DNA from: an uncultured Collinsella sp.
Lineage (GTDB): Bacteria > Actinomycetota > Coriobacteriia > Coriobacteriales > Coriobacteriaceae
Length of the DNA: 6,114 nt
Assembly (NCBI GenBank): GCA_902468695.1
Contig: CABQZS010000243.1
Coordinates: 1 to 6,114 of the forward strand
Direction of reading: 5' to 3'
Shown: piece by piece, positions 1-5,706 of the stretch
Layout: each line of letters opens with the position of its first letter
How positions within the stretch are numbered: the first letter of the stretch is position 1
Notes under the pieces: generated by a model
What the model was told of the DNA's origin: nothing
Seen by the model: the letters and a program-made list of their open reading frames with translations, nothing else
Databases searched by the model: none
Program-made: the position numbers and the translations under genes

Positions 1-898
1 CAACGTGACGGCCGACGCCGCGGGCATCTGCATCCGCACCGGCAACGCCTGCATTCTGCGCGGCGGCTCGCTGGCCTATCACTCGTGTGCCATGATCGCC
101 GAGCTGCTGGCCGATGCGCTCGAGGCCAAGGGCTTCCCGCGCGAGGCCGTGTCGATGATCGAGTCCACCGACCGCGAGGCCACCGGCGAGCTCATGAAGC
201 TCCGCGGTATTGTCGACGTACTCATTCCGCGCGGAGGTGCAGGCCTGATCCAGCGCTGCGTGCGCGAGTCGCTTGTGCCGGTGATCGAGACGGGCACGGG
301 CAACTGCCACATCTACGTGCATGAATCCGCCGACTTTGATAAGGCGCTCAACATTATCGTTAATGCCAAGACCCAGCGCGTAGGCGTGTGCAATGCCGCC
401 GAGTCGCTGCTGGTCGACCGCGCCGTGGCAGATTCGTTCCTGCCTGCGGCCGTGGCCGTGCTGCATGACCATGGTGTGCTCATTCACGGCGACGAAGCCA
501 CGTGCGCCGCATGCGCCGATGCCGGGCTTGCCGAGGGTGATGACTACGTCGCCGCGACTGAGGAGGACTGGGGTCGCGAGTACCTGGCGCTCGAGATGAG
601 CGTGAAGGTCGTGGCAAGCGAGGACGAGGCCATCGCACACATCAACCGCTACGGCACGATGCACTCCGAGGCCATCGTTGCCGAGGACACGGATGCTTGC
701 GAGCGCTTCCTGGATGCGGTCGATGCCTCGGCCGTGTACGCCAACGCCAGCACGCGCTTCACCGACGGCGGCGAGTTTGGCCTGGGCGCCGAGATCGGCA
801 TCTCGACCCAAAAGCTCCACGCCCGCGGCCCCTTCGCCGCCGAGGCCCTCACCACTTACAAATACAAGCTCCGAGGCACCGGCCAGGTCCGCCCCTAA
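1..898 (+). CDS. proA: Glutamate-5-semialdehyde dehydrogenase (gamma-glutamyl phosphate reductase), 3' portion
   Basis: This cytosolic enzyme reduces gamma-glutamyl phosphate to glutamate-5-semialdehyde with NADPH, the second step of proline synthesis from glutamate. The frame is open at the left edge (first full codon at base 2, Asn), so the protein is truncated by the window; about 298 residues are visible, against roughly 415-430 for the family, so about 120 N-terminal residues lie outside. Visible family signatures are NVTADAAGICIRTGNACILRGG at the start, the PRGGAGLIQ segment, the ETGTGNCHIYV segment, and the catalytic-cysteine region VGVCNAAESLLVD, with Cys encoded at 389-391. The C-terminal part has the usual NRYGTMHSEAIV and GAEIGISTQKLHARGP blocks. 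The GTG at base 5 is internal, not a start. The gene ends in TAA at 896-898, directly against a 43-bp repeat and then an intrinsic terminator. A proB partner would be expected upstream but is not visible. Confidence 0.96.
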   Translation, partial: NVTADAAGICIRTGNACILRGGSLAYHSCAMIAELLADALEAKGFPREAVSMIESTDREATGELMKLRGIVDVLIPRGGAGLIQRCVRESLVPVIETGTGNCHIYVHESADFDKALNIIVNAKTQRVGVCNAAESLLVDRAVADSFLPAAVAVLHDHGVLIHGDEATCAACADAGLAEGDDYVAATEEDWGREYLALEMSVKVVASEDEAIAHINRYGTMHSEAIVAEDTDACERFLDAVDASAVYANASTRFTDGGEFGLGAEIGISTQKLHARGPFAAEALTTYKYKLRGTGQVRP

Positions 899-941
899 AC
901 CTACCAAAAAGGGACAGGTTTATTTTGGCAGGTTTTATCTG
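899..941 (+). repeat. 43-bp palindromic repeat, copy R1 (3' of proA)
   Basis: First of three near-identical 43-bp copies (others at 1669-1711 and 2913-2955). It begins one base after the proA stop codon. The core is an inverted repeat: the left arm AAACCTACCAAAA starts at 897 inside the stop codon, and the right arm TTTTGGCAGGTTT is at 923-935. This gives 13 pairs with one mismatch (A903/C929). The loop is about 13 nt and contains GGGACAGG; an ATCTG tail follows. It differs from copy R3 only at base 903 (A instead of G). Confidence 0.9.
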
Positions 942-948
942 CGGTTTT

Positions 949-977
949 GCCGGGCGACACGATCGCCCGGCTTTTTT
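949..977 (+). terminator. Intrinsic terminator of proA
   Basis: A perfect 9-bp GC-rich stem, GCCGGGCGA (949-957) with TCGCCCGGC (963-971), has a 5-nt loop and is followed by six T residues (972-977). It lies 51 nt after the proA stop and 8 nt after the 43-bp repeat, so the repeat is part of the proA 3' UTR. Confidence 0.9.
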
Positions 978-1069
978 CTCCGCATAACTTTTTTGCCTTT
1001 CGGCTTGAGCCGCGGCGATATACGATAGTGACACCGTGTCCTAACATCGACTCACCTGGAGGTATTGCC

Positions 1070-1669
1070 ATGTCCCAGACGCTTTCCGCCGGAATCACCC
1101 GCGACCGCGCGTTTGAACTGCTTAACGAGCACAACAAAGACCCGTTCCACATCACCCATGGCGAGACGGTCGAGGGCACCATGCGCTACTTTGCGCGCGA
1201 GTTCGACCCCGAGAACGAGGAGTTTTGGGGCATCGTCGGCCTGCTGCACGACTTGGATTGGGAGGAGCATGAGGACGACCCCATGAACCACACCATCTAT
1301 GCTGCCGAGATTCTTAAGGGCGAAGGTGCGTCTCCCGAGCTCATTCGCGCCATCCAGACGCACACGTCGGACTTCAACACCTCGCTGCCCAAACCCGAGC
1401 TGCAGATGGAAAAGATCCTGTTTGCCTGCGATGAGCTCACCGGCCTGATCGGCGCCGCCGTCATCATGCGCCCGAGCAAGAGCGTTATGGACTTTACGAC
1501 CAAGTCGCTCAAGAAGAAGTTCAAGGACAAGCGCTTTGCCGCCGGCTGCTCGCGCGACGTGATTTCGCAGGGCGCCGAGATGCTCGGCTGGGAGCTTCCC
1601 GAGCTCTTTGACCGCACCATCGCGGCCATGCAGTCCTTCGCGCCCGACCGCGACACCTTCCAGGCCTAA
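1070..1669 (+). CDS. HD-superfamily hydrolase (COG2316-like), predicted metal-dependent phosphohydrolase
   Basis: The protein has 199 residues. I chose the ATG at 1070 because GGAGG (1058-1062) lies 7 nt upstream; the same frame is open back to an ATG at 947, but that start is inside the proA terminator and lacks a ribosome binding site. The HD signature is readable: His30 (ITHGETVEG), the His60-Asp61 doublet (GLLHDLDWEEH), His74 (MNHTIYAAEIL), His98 (IQTHTSD) and Asp121 (FACDELTGLI). The segments DELTGLIGAAVIMRPSK and KSLKKKFKDKRFAAG are typical of a small conserved family of uncharacterised HD proteins. HD proteins usually hydrolyse phosphomonoesters or nucleotides with a bound metal; the substrate here is unknown and I do not assign one. 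There is no signal peptide or membrane segment, so it is probably cytosolic. It appears monocistronic between two terminators. A weak promoter may lie near 1005-1029 (TTGAGC, then TACGATAGT), with poor spacing. Confidence 0.9.
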   Translation: MSQTLSAGITRDRAFELLNEHNKDPFHITHGETVEGTMRYFAREFDPENEEFWGIVGLLHDLDWEEHEDDPMNHTIYAAEILKGEGASPELIRAIQTHTSDFNTSLPKPELQMEKILFACDELTGLIGAAVIMRPSKSVMDFTTKSLKKKFKDKRFAAGCSRDVISQGAEMLGWELPELFDRTIAAMQSFAPDRDTFQA

Positions 1670-1711
1670 CCTGCCAAAAAGGGACAGGTTTATTTTGGTA
1701 TGTTTTATCTG
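1669..1711 (+). repeat. 43-bp palindromic repeat, copy R2 (3' of the HD gene)
   Basis: Second copy of the 43-bp repeat. Its first base is the last A of the HD gene stop codon (TAA 1667-1669). The left arm AACCTGCCAAAA is intact, but the right arm reads TTTTGGTATG instead of TTTTGGCAGG, so the hairpin is imperfect in this copy. The loop with GGGACAGGTTTA and the tail TTTTATCTG are identical to the other copies. Confidence 0.9.
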
Positions 1712-1712
1712 G

Positions 1713-1753
1713 GAAAACGCTTCCGTTGGACGTTATTCAGCGGAAGCGTTTTC
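1713..1753 (+). terminator. Intrinsic terminator of the HD gene
   Basis: A 13-bp perfect stem pairs bases 1713-1725 (GAAAACGCTTCCG) with 1741-1753 (CGGAAGCGTTTTC), with a 15-nt loop. The descending arm carries TTTT and is followed by CTGTTT. It begins immediately after repeat R2. A-tracts on the ascending side could also let it act in the minus direction for the convergent transposase gene, for which I see no other terminator in 1754-1839. Confidence 0.8.
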
Positions 1754-1839
1754 TGTTTGACATGGTGACGTTGGCGAATGGCGGCGCCTCGCAGCAGGCA
1801 GCTGTGCTTCGCCGTACCCGTAACTCGGCAAACGCGACG

Positions 1840-2598
1840 CTAGGACGCGTTCTTAATAATCCATGTCCCCAGTCCGGTCAGCAGCTGAACCTGCTTAACC
1901 GTTAGCCCTTCTTTTCGAAGCGCGAGAATCGCCTCATTGCGAAGTGGCTTGGAGACGGATTTGAGTTCCGTCGGAGCGCATCCTGCGACACTCTGCACGA
2001 TTGCCGTGCCAAATTCGCATAGATCTTCCTCGCGAACCTTGGCTGTTGCGCTGGGGCGATAGGGAAGCGACGGCGCACTTTCCATGAGCTGAAGGTATGA
2101 GCGAGGTGTTGGGAATAAAACACCGACAACGCTGCCGGTGACATGCGGCCGTGGCCTGGCACTCATTAGATACTCGCGATGGCTGCTCCAGGGATATTCG
2201 TCGTATGCCGCCAGTCCTGCTTTTTGTGGATTCAGATGAATGTATCGAATTGCCTCAAGTAAATATACTTCCGACTTAATGGGCGAATCCCAAAACCGCT
2301 CCTGAAACACGTGGCCGATATGCCCCGTCCGCGCATTGTACCTGCCCGCATACGATACGGCTACCGCGTGCATCGCGTCGCTCTTACGGTTGTCCGGATC
2401 GTCGATGAGTAGATGAATGTGGTTCCCCATAAGGCACCAAGCGATAAGCTCGATATTGTGTTTGGGGAGGATCGCATCGAGGATCTGAAGCATGGCGATT
2501 CGGTCCTCGGTATCGTCAAACAGCAATTGCCCTCCGTTTCCACGCAACGTAACGTGGAAATAACCGGTTGGTGACTTTGAACGAGGTTTTCTCGGCAT
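1840..2598 (-). CDS. REP-associated tyrosine transposase (RAYT), Y1/HUH family
   Basis: The protein has 252 residues from the ATG at 2598-2596, chosen because AAGGAGG (2609-2603) lies 4 nt upstream and because MPRKPRSKSPTGYFHVTLRGN is the usual family start. The frame is open to 2808, but that 70-residue extension is basic, low in family signal and lacks a ribosome binding site. The Y1_Tnp domain spans about residues 12-140. The HUH motif is His60-Ile-His62 in LMGNHIHLLI. Next come the GHVFQERFW segment and the catalytic tyrosine Tyr119 in RYIHLNPQKAGL, followed by YPWSSHREYL. A C-terminal helix-turn-helix-like part (about 218-250) reads RNEAILALRKEGLTVKQVQLLTG. Enzymes of this family cut single-stranded DNA next to hairpin repeats through a phosphotyrosine link and are thought to spread REP-type repeats; they usually exist as single non-mobile copies. 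Two inverted copies of a 43-bp palindromic repeat bracket this gene. Codon use is less GC-biased than in the neighbours, suggesting acquisition. All catalytic residues are present, so it may be active. Confidence 0.92.
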   Translation of the reverse strand: MPRKPRSKSPTGYFHVTLRGNGGQLLFDDTEDRIAMLQILDAILPKHNIELIAWCLMGNHIHLLIDDPDNRKSDAMHAVAVSYAGRYNARTGHIGHVFQERFWDSPIKSEVYLLEAIRYIHLNPQKAGLAAYDEYPWSSHREYLMSARPRPHVTGSVVGVLFPTPRSYLQLMESAPSLPYRPSATAKVREEDLCEFGTAIVQSVAGCAPTELKSVSKPLRNEAILALRKEGLTVKQVQLLTGLGTWIIKNAS

Positions 2599-2912
2599 GG
2601 CCCCTCCTTTAGCTTGGATGGGCTGAAGATACCTCATTCGGGGGCTTCGGTTGTCGAGATTCAGTTCACCGACTATAGCTGCTACCTGCCGAAATATAAT
2701 TGCGTTTTCAAATTGATGCTTTTTAATGGTAATTGAGTAAGACGGGTGCGCTTGCTGTGGATGCGGGCGTTGGTTACGTCGATCTGGACGGCCCTCGCGT
2801 GATGTCATCGCAAATGGGCTTCACGCATTTTTACGGCGATAGAAAAATGGTCGGGCGCTCTTAAACAAAACGGAGCACCCGACCATTTACTGATTGTTTG
2901 TTGACGTTTGGC
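2599..2912. other. Intergenic region between the RAYT gene and repeat R3
   Basis: No convincing gene is seen. The part next to the RAYT gene (about 2610-2740) is AT-rich and should hold its promoter: TATAGT on the minus strand at about 2672-2677 is a possible -10, without a clear -35. At 2684-2698 the minus strand reads TATTTCGGCAGGTAG, close to the right half of the 43-bp repeat (TATTTTGGCAGGTTT), perhaps a decayed half copy. A short plus-strand open stretch (2733-2864) resembles coding sequence in composition but matches no family I know. The carD-side terminator lies at 2843-2888. Confidence 0.4.
2843..2888 (-). terminator. Intrinsic terminator of the CarD-like gene (minus strand)
   Basis: A 16-bp stem pairs 2845-2860 with 2873-2888; reading along the minus strand the only irregular position (2856/2877) is a G-U wobble, which on the plus strand would be a C/A mismatch. 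The loop is 12 nt, and the minus-strand RNA ends in a U-rich run (about 2847-2841, TTTTTCT). The wobble and the U-tract show it is built for minus-strand transcription from the CarD-like gene. Confidence 0.85.
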
Positions 2913-2955
2913 CAGATAAAACCTGCCAAAATAAACCTGTCCCTTTTTGGCAGGT
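2913..2955 (-). repeat. 43-bp palindromic repeat, copy R3 (3' of the CarD-like gene, inverted)
   Basis: Third copy, on the minus strand. It begins inside the stop codon of the CarD-like gene (TAA at 2957-2955), as R2 does with the HD gene. This is the most regular copy: AACCTGCCAAAA pairs with TTTTGGCAGGTT as a perfect 12-bp inverted repeat around a 13-nt loop, and the ATCTGG tail follows. With R2 it forms an inverted pair around the RAYT gene; outer edges are 1669 and 2955. Confidence 0.92.
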
Positions 2956-3440
2956 TAGTTGAGGGCGGCTTGGGCTAGGCGGGCTTCGGCGGCCTCCTCG
3001 GTGACGCCCAAGGCCACAGCGAACTCCTCGATGGAGCGGCGCTTGGCTTCCTTGAGTACGCGCATGTAGTAGGAGCTGGGCTTTTTATCAGCTTCCTCGG
3101 CCTGGCGAATGCGGTACATCATGGTCTTTGCCACGCGGACCGTCTCGGGCGCGCCCAGCTTGAGCTGCTGCTTAAAGTGCGTCTCCTCAAGCGAGCTGTT
3201 GCGCTCGGTAAAGGTGTCGCACTCCAGCTCGTCATAGTGGCTCAGCAGGTGCTCGGCATCTTGCTGCGAGATGGCGGCGTGCAAACGGTCGGCCTGCGCC
3301 ACGGGGTACATGAGGATCGTCTGCGCATGTCCCTGCTTGGTCTCGAGCAGCAGCATGGGCTGCGGCGTATCGTCCCTAAAACCGACGACGGTGCAGACTC
3401 CCTGGCCCGGATGAATGACGTGTTGACCGATTGAGAACAT
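2955..3440 (-). CDS. CarD-like transcriptional regulator (CarD_CdnL_TRCF family)
   Basis: The protein has 161 residues. The ATG at 3440-3438 is preceded by GGAGG (3449-3445) at 4 nt. Residues 1 to about 55 form the RNA polymerase interaction (Tudor-like) domain shared with the Mfd/TRCF repair factor: MFSIGQHVIHPGQGVCTVVG has the typical hydrophobic-G-x-V-x-H/Y-P-x-x-G-x-G-V pattern. The rest (about 60-158) is predicted helical, with YYMRVLKEAKRRSIEEFAVALG matching the conserved C-terminal DNA-binding segment. Characterised CarD proteins bind the RNA polymerase beta subunit and stabilise the open promoter complex through a conserved tryptophan wedged at the upstream edge of the bubble. This protein has no tryptophan at all; Phe77 sits roughly where I would place it. 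It is transcribed divergently from argS and appears monocistronic, ending in repeat R3 and a terminator. Family assignment is firm, but the regulatory targets are unknown. Confidence 0.9.
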   Translation of the reverse strand: MFSIGQHVIHPGQGVCTVVGFRDDTPQPMLLLETKQGHAQTILMYPVAQADRLHAAISQQDAEHLLSHYDELECDTFTERNSSLEETHFKQQLKLGAPETVRVAKTMMYRIRQAEEADKKPSSYYMRVLKEAKRRSIEEFAVALGVTEEAAEARLAQAALN

Positions 3441-3454
3441 GCTACCTCCAACTT

Positions 3455-3483
3455 ATACGAATTTACGTATGTCTAGAATACCA
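3455..3483 (-). promoter_or_regulatory. Candidate promoter and operator-like palindrome of the CarD-like gene
   Basis: On the minus strand TGGTATTCT (3483-3475) fits an extended -10 (TGn plus TATTCT); no good -35 is seen. Just downstream, at the expected transcription start, ATACG (3455-3459) and CGTAT (3466-3470) form an inverted repeat with a 6-nt spacer. Its position would suit a repressor site or autoregulation. Both calls rest on pattern only. Confidence 0.35.
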
Positions 3484-3507
3484 CGCTGACGTGCGCAAAC
3501 CATCACT

Positions 3508-3666
3508 TTATGCAGGAAAAGCACACAACTCCGATAGGTAAGAGTATTCGATAAAAGACGCAGCTCATTCACACCTTTATGCATTTTCAACGCGTGCATA
3601 ATTTGCAGGCAGACTGGCATCTTTGAGTGACTCCATACAAGCTGTAGTCAATTTTGTGCATATGCA
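3508..3666. promoter_or_regulatory. Cluster of TTATGCA/TGCATAA motifs upstream of argS (possible ArgR-type boxes)
   Basis: In the 342-bp divergent region between the CarD-like gene and argS I find TTATGCA at 3508-3514 and 3577-3583, its inverse TGCATAA at 3595-3601, and the perfect palindrome TGCATATGCA at 3657-3666. The second and third form an inverted repeat with an 11-nt spacer. TGCATA-type half sites resemble the actinobacterial arginine (ARG) box as I remember it, and argS is a plausible arginine-responsive gene. No gene or structured RNA is otherwise seen in this region. Confidence 0.4.
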
Positions 3667-3686
3667 ATATCTATTAGCTTTACCCT

Positions 3687-3715
3687 GCGACAGTAGCTAC
3701 CGCTTGTGATAGAGT
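3687..3715 (+). promoter_or_regulatory. Candidate argS promoter
   Basis: GCGACA (3687-3692) and TAGAGT (3710-3715) are separated by 17 nt, and TGA before the -10 gives an extended -10. Each hexamer matches four of six consensus bases. Transcription would start near 3722, leaving a leader of about 60 nt. The last TGCATA palindrome lies 20 bp upstream of the -35. Confidence 0.45.
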
Positions 3716-3782
3716 GCTACAAACTCTGGCTTTTGCCCTACGAGTGACCAAGAGCTCGGGGGCTTTAACACAAGGAGGACCT

Positions 3783-5636
3783 ATGCCCGAGAAGATTGAA
3801 GAGCTGGTACGCGCTGCGCTTGCTGCGGCCCAGGAGGCCGGCGACCTTTCCGCATTTGAACTTGACGATTGCGCCATCGAGCGACCGGCTGACACTTCTC
3901 ATGGCGAGTGGACCTCCACCATGGCCCTGAAGTCCGCCAAGCTGGCTCACTGTGCCCCGCGCAAGATCGCCGAGGCCGTCGTTGCCCATATGCCCGAGGA
4001 CCCCGCGATCGAGAAGGTCGAGATCGCCGGCCCTGGCTTCATCAACTTCTACCTTTCCGTCGCTGTCAAGAATGCCATCTTTGGCGAGGCTCGCGAGAAG
4101 GGCATGGACTTCGCTAAGTCCAACGTCGGTGGTGGCCTGAAGACCCAGGTCGAGTTTGTTTCCGCCAACCCCGTCGGCCCCATGCACATCGGCCACGGCC
4201 GCTGGGCCGCGCTGGGCGACTCGCTCTGCCGTGTGATGGACCACGCCGGTTACGACATCCAGCGTGAGTTCTACATCAACGACCACGGCTCTCAGATGAA
4301 CACCTTCGGCAACTCCATCAGCACGCGCTATATGCAGCTTGCCGACATCATCGCCAAGCAGGGCGTGGATATCGACGAGGCTCACAAGCTGCTGATCGCT
4401 GACCGCGACGCCTTCGTTGCCGATGAGAACGACGAGCATCCCGAGACCCATCCGTACCAGGACAACTTTGCTGAGACCCTGGGCAAGGACTCCTACGGCG
4501 GCGACTACATCATCGATGAGGCCGCCGAGTTCTGGCGCACCGACGGCGACAAGTGGGTCGAGGCCGATCCGCAGGAGCGCATGGAGAGCTTCCGTGAGCG
4601 CGGCTACGTGAAGATGGTCGACAACATGCGCGACCTCTGCCATGCCGTCAACTGCGACTTCGATCGTTGGTACTCCGAGCGTTCGCTGTACGTGAAGGAC
4701 ACCGAGGGCGAGACCGCCGGCACCTCTGCCGTCGACCGCGCTTTTGAGAAGCTCGACAAGATGGGCTACCTCTATACCAAGGACGGCGCCCTGTGGTTCC
4801 GCTCCACCGACCTGGGCGATGACAAGGACCGCGTCCTGATCAAGTCCGACGGCGAGTACACCTACTTCGCCTCCGACGTTGCCTATCACTGGGATAAGTT
4901 CCAGCGCGTCGACCACGTCATCGACATCTGGGGTGCCGACCACCACGGCTACATCGAGCGCGTCCGCTGCGTCTGCGACGCTCTGGGTTACCCCGGCAAG
5001 TTTGAGGTTCTGCTGGGCCAGCTCGTCAACCTGCTGCGCAACGGCAAGCCCGTCCGTATGTCCAAGCGTAAGGGCACCATGGTGACCCTTCAGGAGCTCG
5101 TCGACGAGGTCGGCTCCGATGCCGCTCGCTACACGCTCATCTCCAAGAGCTCCAACCAGATGGTCGACTTCGATATTGAGGCCGTTAAGAAGCGCGACAA
5201 CTCCAACCCGGTCTATTACGTGCAGTATGCTCACGCCCGCGTATGCTCCATCCTGCGCCGTGCCGCTGACGTTACGCCCGAGCAGGCTGACGAGATGGGC
5301 ATGAAGGCCGTTGCCGCCAAGGCCATCGGTGAGAACGTCGATTACTCGCTGCTGACCGACCCGACCGAGCTCGCCCTTTCGCGTAAGCTCAACGAGCTCA
5401 CCGACCTCATCGCCAGCTGCGCTCGCGACCGCGCCCCGTTCCGTCTGACGCACTTTGCCGAGGAACTCGCCGGCGACTTCCACAGCTTCTACGCTGCTTG
5501 CCAGGTTCTGCCGAGTGAGGGCCGTCCCGTCGACCCCGAGCTTTCGCGCGCCCGTCTGGCCGCTTGCGACGCCGTCCGCGTGACGCTCGCTCTGGTGCTC
5601 ACCCTCGTTGGCGTTTCCGCGCCCGAGCAGATGTAA
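3783..5636 (+). CDS. argS: Arginyl-tRNA synthetase (class I)
   Basis: This cytosolic enzyme charges tRNA-Arg with arginine using ATP. The protein has 617 residues. The ATG at 3783 is preceded by AAGGAGG (3772-3778) at 4 nt; the frame is open to 3714, but that extension would overlap the candidate promoter. Domains in order: the ArgRS-specific N-terminal domain (about 1-110, with GPGFINFYLS); the Rossmann catalytic core with the HIGH signature at 135-138 (SANPVGPMHIGHGR); REFYINDHGSQM at 161-172; the GADHHGYIERV segment at 384-394; and the KMSKS-equivalent MSKRKG at 426-431. The DALR anticodon-binding domain begins near 478 (YYVQYAHARVCSILRR) and runs to the end. It is longer than compact bacterial ArgRS (about 550-560 residues), largely through an acidic insert at about 184-237. 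Codon use is strongly biased, as for a highly expressed gene. No complete terminator is seen before the IS element that starts 64 nt downstream. Confidence 0.97.
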   Translation: MPEKIEELVRAALAAAQEAGDLSAFELDDCAIERPADTSHGEWTSTMALKSAKLAHCAPRKIAEAVVAHMPEDPAIEKVEIAGPGFINFYLSVAVKNAIFGEAREKGMDFAKSNVGGGLKTQVEFVSANPVGPMHIGHGRWAALGDSLCRVMDHAGYDIQREFYINDHGSQMNTFGNSISTRYMQLADIIAKQGVDIDEAHKLLIADRDAFVADENDEHPETHPYQDNFAETLGKDSYGGDYIIDEAAEFWRTDGDKWVEADPQERMESFRERGYVKMVDNMRDLCHAVNCDFDRWYSERSLYVKDTEGETAGTSAVDRAFEKLDKMGYLYTKDGALWFRSTDLGDDKDRVLIKSDGEYTYFASDVAYHWDKFQRVDHVIDIWGADHHGYIERVRCVCDALGYPGKFEVLLGQLVNLLRNGKPVRMSKRKGTMVTLQELVDEVGSDAARYTLISKSSNQMVDFDIEAVKKRDNSNPVYYVQYAHARVCSILRRAADVTPEQADEMGMKAVAAKAIGENVDYSLLTDPTELALSRKLNELTDLIASCARDRAPFRLTHFAEELAGDFHSFYAACQVLPSEGRPVDPELSRARLAACDAVRVTLALVLTLVGVSAPEQM

Positions 5637-5706
5637 GCTACGGGTCATTTGACCGTGCAAGTTTGGTTTAACTGAGCCTTGAAAGCCCGATCTCCCATAT
5701 TGAACT

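Noticed and set aside
947..1069. Upstream ATG extension of the HD hydrolase (41 residues)
   Set aside because: It starts inside the proA terminator stem, has no ribosome binding site and is not family-like, whereas ATG 1070 has a good GGAGG.
1762..1905. 47-codon plus-strand frame between the HD gene terminator and the RAYT 3' end
   Set aside because: It overlaps the RAYT coding end, has no ribosome binding site and no recognisable sequence; probably a chance open frame.
2599..2808. 70-residue N-terminal extension of the RAYT protein
   Set aside because: It lacks a ribosome binding site and resembles no transposase sequence; the internal ATG at 2598 has AAGGAGG and the standard family N-terminus.
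1669..2955. Reading R2 and R3 as terminal inverted repeats of one 1.29-kb classical transposon
   Set aside because: A third copy (R1) follows proA without any transposase. The segment also contains the terminators of the flanking genes, and Y1 enzymes do not use classical terminal inverted repeats. A dispersed REP-like repeat explains all three copies better.
899..2955. CRISPR array made of the 43-bp repeats
   Set aside because: Copies are separated by about 0.7-1.2 kb containing genes and occur in both orientations; there is no regular spacer and no cas gene.
3716..3782. T-box or other riboswitch in the argS leader
   Set aside because: The leader from the likely start is only about 60 nt, and I see no T-box sequence, specifier stem or terminator/antiterminator pair.
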